Shown in pieces: positions 53,976 to 63,956 of a stretch of 64,000 bases of DNA. Position 1 is the stretch's first letter; each line of letters opens with the position of its first letter. The position numbers were made by a program, and so were the translations under genes. The DNA comes from Marinospirillum perlucidum (GTDB lineage: Bacteria > Pseudomonadota > Gammaproteobacteria > Pseudomonadales > Halomonadaceae): NCBI RefSeq assembly GCF_003336805.1, contig NZ_QFWJ01000001.1, positions 248,001-312,000 of the forward strand, read 5' to 3'. Below the pieces are notes generated by a model. That model worked only from the letters and a program-made list of their open reading frames with translations, searched no databases and was not told the origin of the DNA.

Positions 53976-55142
53976 ATGAATATAACTATTGCTGGAACAG
54001 GTTATGTTGGGCTTTCAATGTCTGTTCTACTTTCCCGGCAAAATAATGTCATAGCTTTCGATATTGATCGGGATAAGGTCGACCTAATAAATTCTGGTTT
54101 CTCACCTATTAGTGACAAGGGAATACAGGATTTTCTGTCAAAAGAAAGTTTAAATCTAAAGGCTACAACTGATAAGAAAATCGCATACAATGATGCTGAT
54201 TTTTTGATTGTTTGCACGCCTACTGACTATGACATAGAATCTGGCGAATTTAACACTGCATCTATTGAATCTGTTATTGGTGATGCTATCTCTATAAATC
54301 CAGATTTAATAGTTTTCATCAAGTCTACTATACCAGTTGGGTATGTAGAGAGAATAAGGAAGAGGTTTTGTTATAACAACATAATATTTTCACCCGAATT
54401 CTTGCGCGAAGGGCAGGCGCTTAATGATAACCTATATCCTTCGAGGATTGTAGTTGGTGATAAATCTGATCATGCAAAACAATTTGCTGATATTTTAGTC
54501 AATGCTGCTGTTAAAAAAGACATGCCAGTTATTTTTACCAACCCTACTGAAGCTGAAGCTATTAAGCTGTTTGCAAACACCTATTTAGCTATGAGGGTTG
54601 CGTATTTTAATGAGTTAGATAATTATGCTGAATTAAATCATCTTGACTCAGATCAAATTATAAAAGGTGTTTGCCACGATCCACGAATTGGTATGCATTA
54701 TAATAACCCATCATTTGGTTATGGTGGTTATTGTTTACCCAAAGATACACGGCAGCTTCTTGCAAACTATAGCGATACCCCGCAGAGGCTTATTTCTGCA
54801 ATTGTTGAGTCAAATGATGTTCGTATGAGTTTTATAGTTGATCAAATTGTTGCAAAAAATCCATCAAAGGTGGGTGTCTATAGACTGGTAATGAAAGCTG
54901 GCTCAGATAATTTTCGTGCATCAGCAATACAAAATATTATGATTCGTCTGATAAAATTTGGTATTGAGGTTGAAGTATATGAGCCTGATTGTAATAAAGA
55001 ATCTTTTCTTGATGTTGTTATAAATAACGATTTCGATAATTTTGTCTCAGGGTGCGATCTGATTATTGCTAATCGAGTTGATGATAAAATATCGGCATTT
55101 AAAAGAAAGATTTATACACGTGATTTGTATGGTATGGATTGA
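53976..55142 (+). CDS. ugd: UDP-glucose 6-dehydrogenase
   Basis: 388 residues, the same length as E. coli Ugd. NAD motif GTGYVGLS, KSTIPVGYVE, SPEFLREGQAL and the catalytic cysteine motif GYGGYCLPKDT are present. It oxidises UDP-glucose to UDP-glucuronate. The following gene is a sugar-nucleotide epimerase that could act on the product. AT-rich like its neighbours. Confidence 0.9.
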   Translation: MNITIAGTGYVGLSMSVLLSRQNNVIAFDIDRDKVDLINSGFSPISDKGIQDFLSKESLNLKATTDKKIAYNDADFLIVCTPTDYDIESGEFNTASIESVIGDAISINPDLIVFIKSTIPVGYVERIRKRFCYNNIIFSPEFLREGQALNDNLYPSRIVVGDKSDHAKQFADILVNAAVKKDMPVIFTNPTEAEAIKLFANTYLAMRVAYFNELDNYAELNHLDSDQIIKGVCHDPRIGMHYNNPSFGYGGYCLPKDTRQLLANYSDTPQRLISAIVESNDVRMSFIVDQIVAKNPSKVGVYRLVMKAGSDNFRASAIQNIMIRLIKFGIEVEVYEPDCNKESFLDVVINNDFDNFVSGCDLIIANRVDDKISAFKRKIYTRDLYGMD

Positions 55143-55144
55143 TT

Positions 55145-56020
55145 ATGTCTTGTAAAAGAATCCTTGTTACTGGTGGTGCTGGCTTTGTTGGCAGTCATTT
55201 ATGTGAAAGGTTGGTAGGTATCCCCGAAAACTCCGTCTATTCACTTGATAACTATTTTACAGGTTCTGTTTCAAATCATGTTTCTGGTGTGACCTATATA
55301 AAAGGTGATACGGCGAATATTTCTGATTTGGTAGATTTTAAGCCTGATATTGTTTACCATTTGGGTGAATATTCGCGCGTTGAGCAAAGTTTTGATGATA
55401 TGGAAAAGGTCTGGCATTTCAATAAGGATGGTATTTTTGCCGTTCTTGAATTTGTGCGGAAGGCCGGATGCAAGATCGTTTATGCTGGTAGTAGTACGAA
55501 ATTTGGCGATGGTGGATTAGGTCGTAGTGCTAGCCCTTATGCGTGGACTAAAGCATCAAATACTGAGCTGGTAATGAATTACGGTGATTGGTTTGATGTT
55601 CCTTATGCTATTACTTACTTTTATAATGTTTATGGTCAAAGAGAGATTTCTCATGGTAAGTATGCTACTTTGATAGCTTTGTTTACTGAGAAAATGAAGA
55701 ATCATGAAGCTCTTACCGTAGTAAGCCCAGGTACTCAACAGCGTAATTTTACACATGTTGATGATATAATTGATGGCTTAATACTTGTGGGGGATCATGG
55801 CTTTGGTGATGAATTTGGTATTGGAAGTGATGAATCCTTTTCTGTTCTAGAAGTTGCTGAACTTTTTGGTGGCAAGATTGAAATGTTACCTGAACGCAAG
55901 GGCAACCGAATGACAGCAGATGTTATCAGTGATAGAACCAAAGGCCTTGGCTGGTCACCTAAACGTTCTCTTAATGATTATATTGAACATTTAAGAAATA
56001 ATCATTGGGTTGAAAACTAG
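55145..56020 (+). CDS. NAD-dependent sugar-nucleotide epimerase/dehydratase
   Basis: 291 residues from ATG 55145 (a TTG two codons upstream is also open). Extended SDR: GGAGFVGSHL, HLGEYSRVEQS, the SST and YAWTK catalytic elements (YxxxK) and NVYGQRE. It could be a UDP-glucose or UDP-glucuronate 4-epimerase; adjacency to ugd favours UDP-GlcA to UDP-GalA, but this is inference. Confidence 0.8.
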   Translation: MSCKRILVTGGAGFVGSHLCERLVGIPENSVYSLDNYFTGSVSNHVSGVTYIKGDTANISDLVDFKPDIVYHLGEYSRVEQSFDDMEKVWHFNKDGIFAVLEFVRKAGCKIVYAGSSTKFGDGGLGRSASPYAWTKASNTELVMNYGDWFDVPYAITYFYNVYGQREISHGKYATLIALFTEKMKNHEALTVVSPGTQQRNFTHVDDIIDGLILVGDHGFGDEFGIGSDESFSVLEVAELFGGKIEMLPERKGNRMTADVISDRTKGLGWSPKRSLNDYIEHLRNNHWVEN

Positions 56021-56063
56021 TCGCGTAATAATTTTTTGCTGTGTTGGTCGCCTTGATTGTTAG

Positions 56064-57136
<1,073 letters not shown>

Positions 57137-57137
<1 letters not shown>

Positions 57138-58039
57138 TGATGGAAATAGGTTCAGGTCAACGTGTTCTCGTTACCGGAATCAATGGGTTTACTGGCCGCT
57201 ATATGGCGGCCAGTTTACGTGATGCTGGTTACGAAGTGTTTGGGACAGAAACAACTTTTTCTAATACTAAGGGTGTTTTTCAGCTGGACTTGACTGATTC
57301 ATCTGCGGTTAGTCAGTTGGTTGGAGAAATTAAGCCTCATAAAGTGGTGCATCTGGCTGCTTTGTCTTTTGTTGGTCATGGTGACCCCGCTGCTTTCTAT
57401 GCGGTTAATCTTGTCGGGACGCGTAATCTGCTTGCTGCTTTGGCCTCACTTGATGCTACTCCTGATTCAGTTTTACTGGCAAGCAGCGCGAATGTTTACG
57501 GTAATGCACAGGAGGGTGTATTGGATGAGCGGGCGCTAGTCCAACCTGCCAATGATTATGCTGTCAGTAAGCTATCAATGGAGCAGATGGCTGCCTTATG
57601 GATGAAGGATTTGCCACTTATTATCACCCGCCCGTTTAACTATACTGGTGTCGGGCAGGATGAGAAGTTTTTAATTCCCAAAATTGTGCGTCACTTTAAT
57701 GATCGAGCTCCCATTATTGAGTTAGGCAATCTTGATGTCTGGCGTGATTTTAATGATGTACGTTCGCTGATTTTTGCATATAAAGAGCTTTTGTCTACTC
57801 CTGAAGCGATAGGCATGACCTTTAATGTTTGTTCTGGAAAAACTCTGTCATTGCGTGAGATTTTAGCGCAGTGTGAGGCTATTTCCGGCCATAAGATTAA
57901 GGTTGAAGTTAACCCTGCCTTTGTTAGAGCGAACGAGGTGAAGTCGCTCTGTGGTGATCCTTCGCGGTTAAAAAATTTGATACCCGAATGGAACCCTTTG
58001 CCATTCAAACAAACACTTAGCTGGATGCTTAGAGCATAG
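57137..58039 (+). CDS. rmd: GDP-4-keto-6-deoxy-D-mannose reductase
   Basis: 300 residues from ATG 57137 (57140 equally possible). SDR motif TGINGFTGRYMA, LAALSFVGHGDP, YAVSKLSMEQ and TRPFNYTGVGQD resemble Rmd of Pseudomonas. With Gmd it provides GDP-D-rhamnose, the precursor of A-band-like D-rhamnan. Reduction to a talose isomer cannot be excluded by eye. Confidence 0.85.
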
Positions 58040-58046
58040 TGTCTTG

Positions 58047-59204
58047 ATGAAAATCATAATCTCTATAGATCCGATTCGTTTTCCTTTGACGGGTATCGGG
58101 CGCTACACTTATGAACTGGTTCGACATCTGCAGTCTAGTAATCAGATTGATAATTTGATTTTTTTTACTGGCCGCAAAGCAATTTCAACTCTACCGAATT
58201 ACGATGTAGCTGGAGTAGTAGTTCCAAAATCTACTTTTCCTTTAAAACGTTGGGTGCAATCAAGTCGACTAGCTTCGGAAGCTTATCGTCAGCTTTTGCC
58301 TTTAATTCAGGGTTTTAATCTGCGTGGCTATGAGAACTACTTATATCATGGTCCAAATTTCTATTTACCGTCCTCTCTTGGTCCCAAGGTGGCAACCTTT
58401 CATGATCTATCTCCTTTTACTTGGACGCATTGTCACCCTGCTGAACGGGTTCGTTTCATGCAAAAAGAGCTATCGAAGACGCTACGTACTGCTGATGCAC
58501 TGATCACTGATTCTGAGTATACGCGTAACGAGTTAGCAAATTATTTTTCCTGGCCCTTAGATCGTGTCCATGCGGTGCCTTTAGCAAGCTCTCCTGAGTT
58601 TTACCCGCGCTCAGAAGCTGAGGTTAGACCTACGCTTGACCGTTATGGATTGCGGCCAAATGCTTATAGTCTTTATGTAGGGACTATTGAGCCTAGAAAG
58701 AATTTGATAGCCTTACTTGATAGCTATTCGCGATTGCCACTTCACACGCGTCAGAAATGGCCGCTGGTGCTTGCTGGCCATCCTGGTTGGAATAGTGAAG
58801 ACATACATGCTCGCATTAATCAGGCTAAGCAGGAGGGGTGGGCCCACTATCTGGGTTTTACTCCAGCTGAAGATTTGCCAATGCTTTTTGCTGGTGCCCG
58901 CTTGTTTGTTTTTCCTTCTCTATACGAAGGGTTTGGTCTGCCTGTATTGGAAGCAATGAGTTCTGGAATACCCGTGGTTTGCTCAAACACTTCATCCTTG
59001 CCTGAAGTGGCAGGAAATACTGCTTTAATGACTTCCCCTGATGATATCGAAGGTTTTACTGATCTGTTTGGAAGAGGCTTAGAGGACGCGTCCTGGCGTG
59101 AACAGGCAGTAGCTGAAGGTTTATTACAAGCATCAACTTTTTCTTGGGCTAAATGTGCTGAATCCACAATTGATGTATATCGTTCTGTTCTGGAGTCTAG
59201 GTGA
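58047..59204 (+). CDS. wbpY: GT4 glycosyltransferase, WbpY-like
   Basis: 385 residues from ATG 58047. N-terminus IISIDPIRFPLTGIGRYTYEL, mid segment YVGTIEPRKNL, and EGFGLPVLEAMSSG (EX7E). It lies between rmd and a WbpZ-like gene, the same neighbourhood as wbpY in the Pseudomonas A-band cluster, where WbpY is a D-rhamnosyltransferase. The symbol is a homology-and-synteny assignment. Confidence 0.7.
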   Translation: MKIIISIDPIRFPLTGIGRYTYELVRHLQSSNQIDNLIFFTGRKAISTLPNYDVAGVVVPKSTFPLKRWVQSSRLASEAYRQLLPLIQGFNLRGYENYLYHGPNFYLPSSLGPKVATFHDLSPFTWTHCHPAERVRFMQKELSKTLRTADALITDSEYTRNELANYFSWPLDRVHAVPLASSPEFYPRSEAEVRPTLDRYGLRPNAYSLYVGTIEPRKNLIALLDSYSRLPLHTRQKWPLVLAGHPGWNSEDIHARINQAKQEGWAHYLGFTPAEDLPMLFAGARLFVFPSLYEGFGLPVLEAMSSGIPVVCSNTSSLPEVAGNTALMTSPDDIEGFTDLFGRGLEDASWREQAVAEGLLQASTFSWAKCAESTIDVYRSVLESR

Positions 59205-60307
59205 AAGTACTTCATTTCTATAAAACCTATTATCCGGATTCAATGGGAGGAGTAGAGCAAGTAATCTTCCAGTTGGCCGAAGGAATTAGCTTGCAAGGTG
59301 TTGATACAGATGTACTCTATTTGAGTAAGCGTGGTCGTGCCCGTGACGAAATACTCGGCCATCATATAACCCATCGATCTAATCTAGACTTCGAGTTAGC
59401 ATCGACAGGCTTCTCATTTTCTGCAATCCGAGATTTCATAGAGCTCGCAAAGACTGCTGATATCATTCACTATCACTTTCCTTGGCCTTTTATGGATTTG
59501 ATCCATTTTATAGCAAGGACGGGTAAGCCATCGGTTGTTAGTTATCATTCAGATATAGTGAAGCAGAAATACCTTCTAAAAATTTATCAACCACTTATGG
59601 ACCGCTTTTTATCCAATGTTGATGTGATTGTTGCAGCATCTCCTAATTATGCAGAATCAAGTAAAGTGCTTCAGCAGTATAAATCGAAACTAAAGATTAT
59701 TCCCTATGGCTTAGATGAGTCAACTTATCCTGAAGTGTCTAAAACTCGCCTTGAAAGCTGGCGTCAGCGCTTGGGGGAGAATTTTTTCCTGTTTGTTGGT
59801 GCCTTACGCTACTATAAAGGTCTAACTTGGCTACTTAAAGCCGCTGCTAAAAATGGCTTACCTGTCGTTATTGCTGGTGGTGGTGGCATAGAAGAAGAGC
59901 TGAAGGTTGAAGCTGCTAAACAAGGTTTAAGTCAGGTTTTCTTTGTCGGTCGGGTTGATGATGAGGATAAGTCTGCACTTTTGACCTTGTGCTATGCAAT
60001 GGTTTTTCCATCTCATTTACGTTCTGAGGCTTTTGGGATTTCTTTATTAGAAGGGGCAATGTATGGAAAGCCTCTAATATGTTGCGATCTGGGATCAGGT
60101 ATGACTTACATTAATCAAGCAGATGTAACTGGTTTGGTCATACCACCTGCCGATGCCGATGCTCTTTCCGAAGCCATGCTTGATTTGTGGAATAATCCTG
60201 AAAAAGCAAGACGTATGGGTTGCAATGCGCGACTCAGATTTGAAAGTAAGTTTAGTTCCAAAACAATGGTTTTATCTTATTTGGATCTTTACAAATCTTT
60301 GGTTTGA
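59201..60307 (+). CDS. wbpZ: GT4 glycosyltransferase, WbpZ-like
   Basis: 368 residues from GTG 59201, overlapping the previous gene by 4 bases. HFYKTYYPDSMGGVEQVIFQL is characteristic of WbpZ, the first D-rhamnosyltransferase of A-band synthesis. The second half shows FVGALRYYKGLTWLL and EAFGISLLEGAMYGKP (EX7E). Probably the transferase that primes the D-rhamnan on the lipid-linked primer. Confidence 0.72.
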   Translation: MKVLHFYKTYYPDSMGGVEQVIFQLAEGISLQGVDTDVLYLSKRGRARDEILGHHITHRSNLDFELASTGFSFSAIRDFIELAKTADIIHYHFPWPFMDLIHFIARTGKPSVVSYHSDIVKQKYLLKIYQPLMDRFLSNVDVIVAASPNYAESSKVLQQYKSKLKIIPYGLDESTYPEVSKTRLESWRQRLGENFFLFVGALRYYKGLTWLLKAAAKNGLPVVIAGGGGIEEELKVEAAKQGLSQVFFVGRVDDEDKSALLTLCYAMVFPSHLRSEAFGISLLEGAMYGKPLICCDLGSGMTYINQADVTGLVIPPADADALSEAMLDLWNNPEKARRMGCNARLRFESKFSSKTMVLSYLDLYKSLV

Positions 60308-60701
60308 GATTAAGTGAATAGCAGTTTGTAATGGTAGTTAAACTTTATCATCCAGTTAACTAATATGGTTCCATTTTATTTCTTGCTGATGCACTAACAG
60401 GTTCTGCTTTTAAGGGGATGCGCACAGGCAGTGATTAGACTGTTGGTTTTGAAGACTGGTAATTAGTTGATTTAGGCTTGGTTTTTTCTTTATGATGTTC
60501 ATGCTAGATTCTACTTTATGAACTTGCTTGAAATAATGATCATAATGCAGCTCTGGATCACGTCGCAGGTAGAATTTCTTGCAAAACCGAGAGCTGCTTT
60601 GCGTTGAACGGGGCTGTGAATGGATCAGCTTCGTGTTTTTTTGCATCAGTTAGACGTTGAAATCAGCCGATTAATTCGTCGACTTTAGTCACTGTATCTT
60701 C

Positions 60702-60730
60702 TTGGGCTAAGATAGAACCTTTCCTAGATA
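60702..60730 (+). promoter_or_regulatory. candidate promoter of the phosphoglycosyl transferase gene
   Basis: TTGGGC at 60702-60707, a 17-base spacer and TAGATA at 60725-60730, followed at once by the hairpin at 60730-60766. Confidence 0.35.
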
Positions 60731-60766
60731 AGCTGCGTTTCAGGTATACTGTCGCAGCTTTTTTTT
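60730..60766 (+). terminator. terminator-like hairpin
   Basis: Arms AAGCTGCG / CGCAGCTT with a 15-base loop and a T6 run, 13 bases before the next start codon. Either the end of the upstream operon or an attenuator. Confidence 0.65.
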
Positions 60767-60778
60767 AGTGGAGTCTTT

Positions 60779-62056
60779 GTGAAGTATCAATTTGAACGTC
60801 GACATTCTCGTTGGTACGAGCAGTTACTGTTTAGTGCGCTCTTCCAGTTTTTGTTGGGTTGCCTCTTCGTTATTTTTCTGCCTGGCTGGCTACGTTGGGA
60901 AGCCATTACATTTTTTGATCCTTTTGGCGGTATCCAGCTGAACACGCTGTTAGCTAACCTTGGTGCTTTCGTTATTTCGTTTGTTTCCTTGCGCCGCTTG
61001 CGTCGGTATCCGGGTGCCCAGACACAAGCTTTCATCTTGCCAACCATCACTTTTACCTATTTGCTGGCCGTCGCTTGTCTACTTTTCTTGCGTGAGGAGT
61101 ATTCTCGACAAGTCCTTCTCAGCTCTTTTATCGCTGCCAATTTCTGGTTTTTTGCTGGATACTTTTTGGGAAGAAAGTACCGGGTACCTAAACTTGCATT
61201 AGTTCCTTTCGGCAGAGCTTTAGAATTGGTGAACCATAAAAATGCAATGGTCTGTATGTTGGAAAACCCTGATCTTGAAGGTCGCCGCTATGATGCTGTA
61301 GTAGCCGATCTTCATTCCAAGGAGTTGCCTCCTGATTGGGAGCGCTTTTTAGCTCGCTGTACACTTGCCCATGTACCTGTTTGGCATTTCAAGCCTGTAG
61401 GCGAATCCTTATCAGGTCGAGTTCGCATTGAGCACTTGTCTGAGAATGATTTTGGTTCACTTCTGCCCCCCTTGTTTTATCTCGGTTTTAAGCGATTTGT
61501 CGATACTCTTGCAACTCTACTTCTCCTTCCAGTTTTTGCTCCGATCATGATTGTTACTGCGATCTTGATCAAACTGGATTCTTGTGGCCCCATTTTTTTT
61601 GTGCAGAAGAGAATGGGGTATCGTGGAGCAGCCTTTTATGTCTATAAATTCCGTAGTATGTGTCATGATGTTAAAGGGAGTGATTTTACAGAAGCTATCG
61701 ATGATCCGCGTATTACCCGCGTTGGTCGGGTTATTCGAAAGTATCGTATTGATGAGCTACCCCAAATTTTTAATGTCATCAAGGGAGAAATGAGTTTTAT
61801 CGGGCCCCGCCCTGAATCTGTCGAGTTATCGGATTGGTACGAAAGAGATGTCCCTTTCTTTAGTTATCGCCATGTGGTTCGTCCCGGAATTTCTGGCTGG
61901 GCACAGGTAATGCAAGGTTATGCTGCTGAAGTTGATGGCATGACGGAGAAGCTTCAATATGACTTTTACTATATCAAGCACTTTTCCTTGTGGTTGGATA
62001 TTCTGATTGTTTTCAAAACCATTCGGACTATTTTGACAGGCTTTGGAGCAAGGTAG
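60779..62056 (+). CDS. undecaprenyl-phosphate sugar phosphotransferase (WbaP/WcaJ type)
   Basis: 425 residues from GTG 60779 with TGGAG upstream. Four N-terminal helices (about 15-155), a linker domain, then the catalytic bac_transf domain (about 240-425): re-entrant helix KRFVDTLATLLLLPVFAPIM, YKFRSMC, RKYRIDELPQIFNVIKG, GPRPE and RPGISGWAQV. It transfers a sugar-1-phosphate to undecaprenyl phosphate and so starts a lipid-linked glycan, most likely the O-polysaccharide of this locus. Confidence 0.92.
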   Translation: MKYQFERRHSRWYEQLLFSALFQFLLGCLFVIFLPGWLRWEAITFFDPFGGIQLNTLLANLGAFVISFVSLRRLRRYPGAQTQAFILPTITFTYLLAVACLLFLREEYSRQVLLSSFIAANFWFFAGYFLGRKYRVPKLALVPFGRALELVNHKNAMVCMLENPDLEGRRYDAVVADLHSKELPPDWERFLARCTLAHVPVWHFKPVGESLSGRVRIEHLSENDFGSLLPPLFYLGFKRFVDTLATLLLLPVFAPIMIVTAILIKLDSCGPIFFVQKRMGYRGAAFYVYKFRSMCHDVKGSDFTEAIDDPRITRVGRVIRKYRIDELPQIFNVIKGEMSFIGPRPESVELSDWYERDVPFFSYRHVVRPGISGWAQVMQGYAAEVDGMTEKLQYDFYYIKHFSLWLDILIVFKTIRTILTGFGAR

Positions 62057-62133
62057 ATGTCTGAGCGAGTTACCTTGCTCAGTGATTGATATTTTTGCTC
62101 TGGCGTAGAGACTGCACTCCATTCTCGATATCA

Positions 62134-62189
62134 ACCTCCTTGTTTGAAAACTACTGCTACACTCCCTTGTAGTTTTTAAACAAGGAGGT
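62134..62189 (+). promoter_or_regulatory. long 5'-UTR hairpin that covers the Shine-Dalgarno
   Basis: Arms of 21 bases at 62134-62154 and 62169-62189 with a 14-base loop. Twenty Watson-Crick pairs plus one G-U pair form in RNA. The right arm includes AAGGAGG (62182-62188), the ribosome-binding site of the gene starting at 62193. There is no T-run, so it is not a terminator. Confidence 0.85.
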
Positions 62190-62192
62190 GTC

Positions 62193-63584
62193 ATGTCTTT
62201 CCCTGATTTCATTCATCATGGCGGTCGTTCTGGAGTGACGGGTTCTTGCCATGAGTTGGTGGCTTCTTCAGATACTTCGCTGCTGGTCGATTGCGGCCTT
62301 TTTCAAGGTGAGGATCAAGAGGGTGATTCCTTTGATCAATTGCAGATTGATTTTGATATCACCCACATTAAAGCGCTGGTAGTAACCCACGTTCATATTG
62401 ACCATATTGGTCGCTTGCCTTATCTCTTGGCTGCCGGTTTCAGCGGCCCTATTCTGTGCAGTCAGCCTTCCGCTCATCTACTCCCCCTTGTGATTGAAGA
62501 TGCTCTGCGGATTGGTTTTACCCGTGACCAGCAGCTGATTGAGCGCTTTCTGGTGCAGGTGCAAAAGCAGTTGCTGCCCTTGGATTACAACAGCTGGCAT
62601 CCTTTGGTGAATACCTCAGAACTGGGAATGCAGGTTAAGCTCAAGCGGGCGGGTCATATTCTGGGTAGCTGTTATCTTGAGGTGGGCCTGAATTACAAGC
62701 AGGAAAAGCGTAAACAAAAAGTGGTTTTTTCCGGAGATCTGGGGGCTCCCTGGTCGCCTTTGTTGCCTGCACCTCAATCTCCTTATCAATGTGACACCCT
62801 GGTACTGGAAAGTACCTATGGTGATCGCCTGCATTTAGGCCGACAGGATCGAGCCAAGCGTTTACAACAAGCCATTGAAAAGGCCCTGCGTAATGATGGT
62901 ACGGTGATGATCCCCGCTTTCAGTATTGGTCGCACTCAGGAGCTCCTTTATGAGCTGGAAGGCCTGGCCCATGACAACAAGGGGCTCTGGAAGGATCTGG
63001 AAATTATTGTTGATTCGCCTTTGGCTTCACGTTTCACCCAGGTTTATCGGCAGTTAAAGCCTTATTGGGATGCAGAAGCGCAAAGGCGTTTGCGAGCCGG
63101 GCGACATCCCTTGAATTTTGACAATCTTTATACCGTTAACTCTCATGAAGAACACGAAAACACTGTGGCTTATTTGGCCCGTTCCGGTCGGCCTGCGGTG
63201 GTGCTAGCTGCCAGTGGTATGTGTGCTGGTGGTCGAATTGTTAATTACCTGAAGGCTCTATTGGGTGACGAGCGTCATCAGGTACTTTTTGTTGGTTATC
63301 AGGCCTCGGGCACACCGGGGCGGAAAATCCAGAAATATGGCCCTTCCGGTGGTTGGGTGGAACTGGATGGCCAGCGTTATACCATTCGGGCAGGCGTGGA
63401 AACCCTGAGTGGTTACTCGGCGCATGCTGACCAGAAGGATCTGATTAATTTTATCAAGCGGATGCGCCGCTGGCCGCAACAAATACGCCTGGTGCATGGG
63501 CAGCAAGAAGCCAGGGAAGTGTTAAAGGGCAAGATAGAAGAGCTTTATTGGAATAAAAATCAAAAAGTTGAAGTGGTAGTCTAG
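62193..63584 (+). CDS. beta-CASP metallo-beta-lactamase RNase-like protein
   Basis: 463 residues. Metallo-beta-lactamase motifs: THVHIDHIGRLPYLL (HxHxDH, about 68-73), RAGHILGSC and FSGDLG; then a beta-CASP domain (PAFSIGRTQELLYEL), LAASGMCAGGRIVNY and the C-terminal SGYSAHADQKDL of RNA-processing members (RMMBL). The family includes CPSF-like nucleases acting on RNA. Not RNase J, which is longer. The start ATG 62193 lies 4 bases after AAGGAGG. Its last 37 bases are copied twice in the downstream repeat. Substrate unknown. Confidence 0.88.
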   Translation: MSFPDFIHHGGRSGVTGSCHELVASSDTSLLVDCGLFQGEDQEGDSFDQLQIDFDITHIKALVVTHVHIDHIGRLPYLLAAGFSGPILCSQPSAHLLPLVIEDALRIGFTRDQQLIERFLVQVQKQLLPLDYNSWHPLVNTSELGMQVKLKRAGHILGSCYLEVGLNYKQEKRKQKVVFSGDLGAPWSPLLPAPQSPYQCDTLVLESTYGDRLHLGRQDRAKRLQQAIEKALRNDGTVMIPAFSIGRTQELLYELEGLAHDNKGLWKDLEIIVDSPLASRFTQVYRQLKPYWDAEAQRRLRAGRHPLNFDNLYTVNSHEEHENTVAYLARSGRPAVVLAASGMCAGGRIVNYLKALLGDERHQVLFVGYQASGTPGRKIQKYGPSGGWVELDGQRYTIRAGVETLSGYSAHADQKDLINFIKRMRRWPQQIRLVHGQQEAREVLKGKIEELYWNKNQKVEVVV

Positions 63585-63956
63585 AAGTTTATGGGAGCTT
63601 TCTTCGAAAGCGATGATCGCGCACGGAGTGCGCTCCCACGGGATTGGGCTACCAGATTGAAGTCTCTCCAAGAGCAGTAATCATGTAGAGATGGTGCTTC
63701 CCAATTGGAATAAAAACCAAAAGGTTGAAGTGGTGCCCTAGGAGTTTTTTGTGGGAGCTTTCTCCGAAAGCGATGATCGTGTACTGAGTGCGCTCCCACG
63801 GGACTCTACTCTCAGGATGAAGTCTCTCCAAGAGAGATAATCATGTAGAGATGGTGCTTCCCAATTGGAATAAAAGCCAAAAGATTGAAGTGGTATTCTA
63901 GAGGTTTATGGGAGCTTTCTCTGAAAGCGATGATCACGCACGGAGTGTGCTCCCAG
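63548..63956. repeat. REP array C including copied gene tail
   Basis: Three tandem units of 157-160 bp. Each contains the last 37 bases of the preceding gene (at 63548, 63705 and 63865), a direct REP (63591, 63751, 63908; stem GCTTTC/GAAAGC), an inverted REP (63618, 63778, 63935) and AGTCTCTCCAAGAG. It fills the region behind the last gene; no other feature is seen up to the window end. Confidence 0.92.

Larger units (their letters stand above)
60308..60778. other. 471-base gap before the phosphoglycosyl transferase
   Basis: No intact gene. A plus-strand stretch near 60380-60430 (LADALTGSAFKGMRTGSD) reads protein-like up to a stop and may be a decayed gene. The right end holds a promoter candidate and a terminator-like hairpin. 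Confidence 0.5.

Noticed and set aside
60410-60646. 78-codon minus-strand frame as a gene
   Set aside because: No ribosome-binding site, no recognised domain, low-complexity composition; region more likely a relic or plain intergenic DNA.
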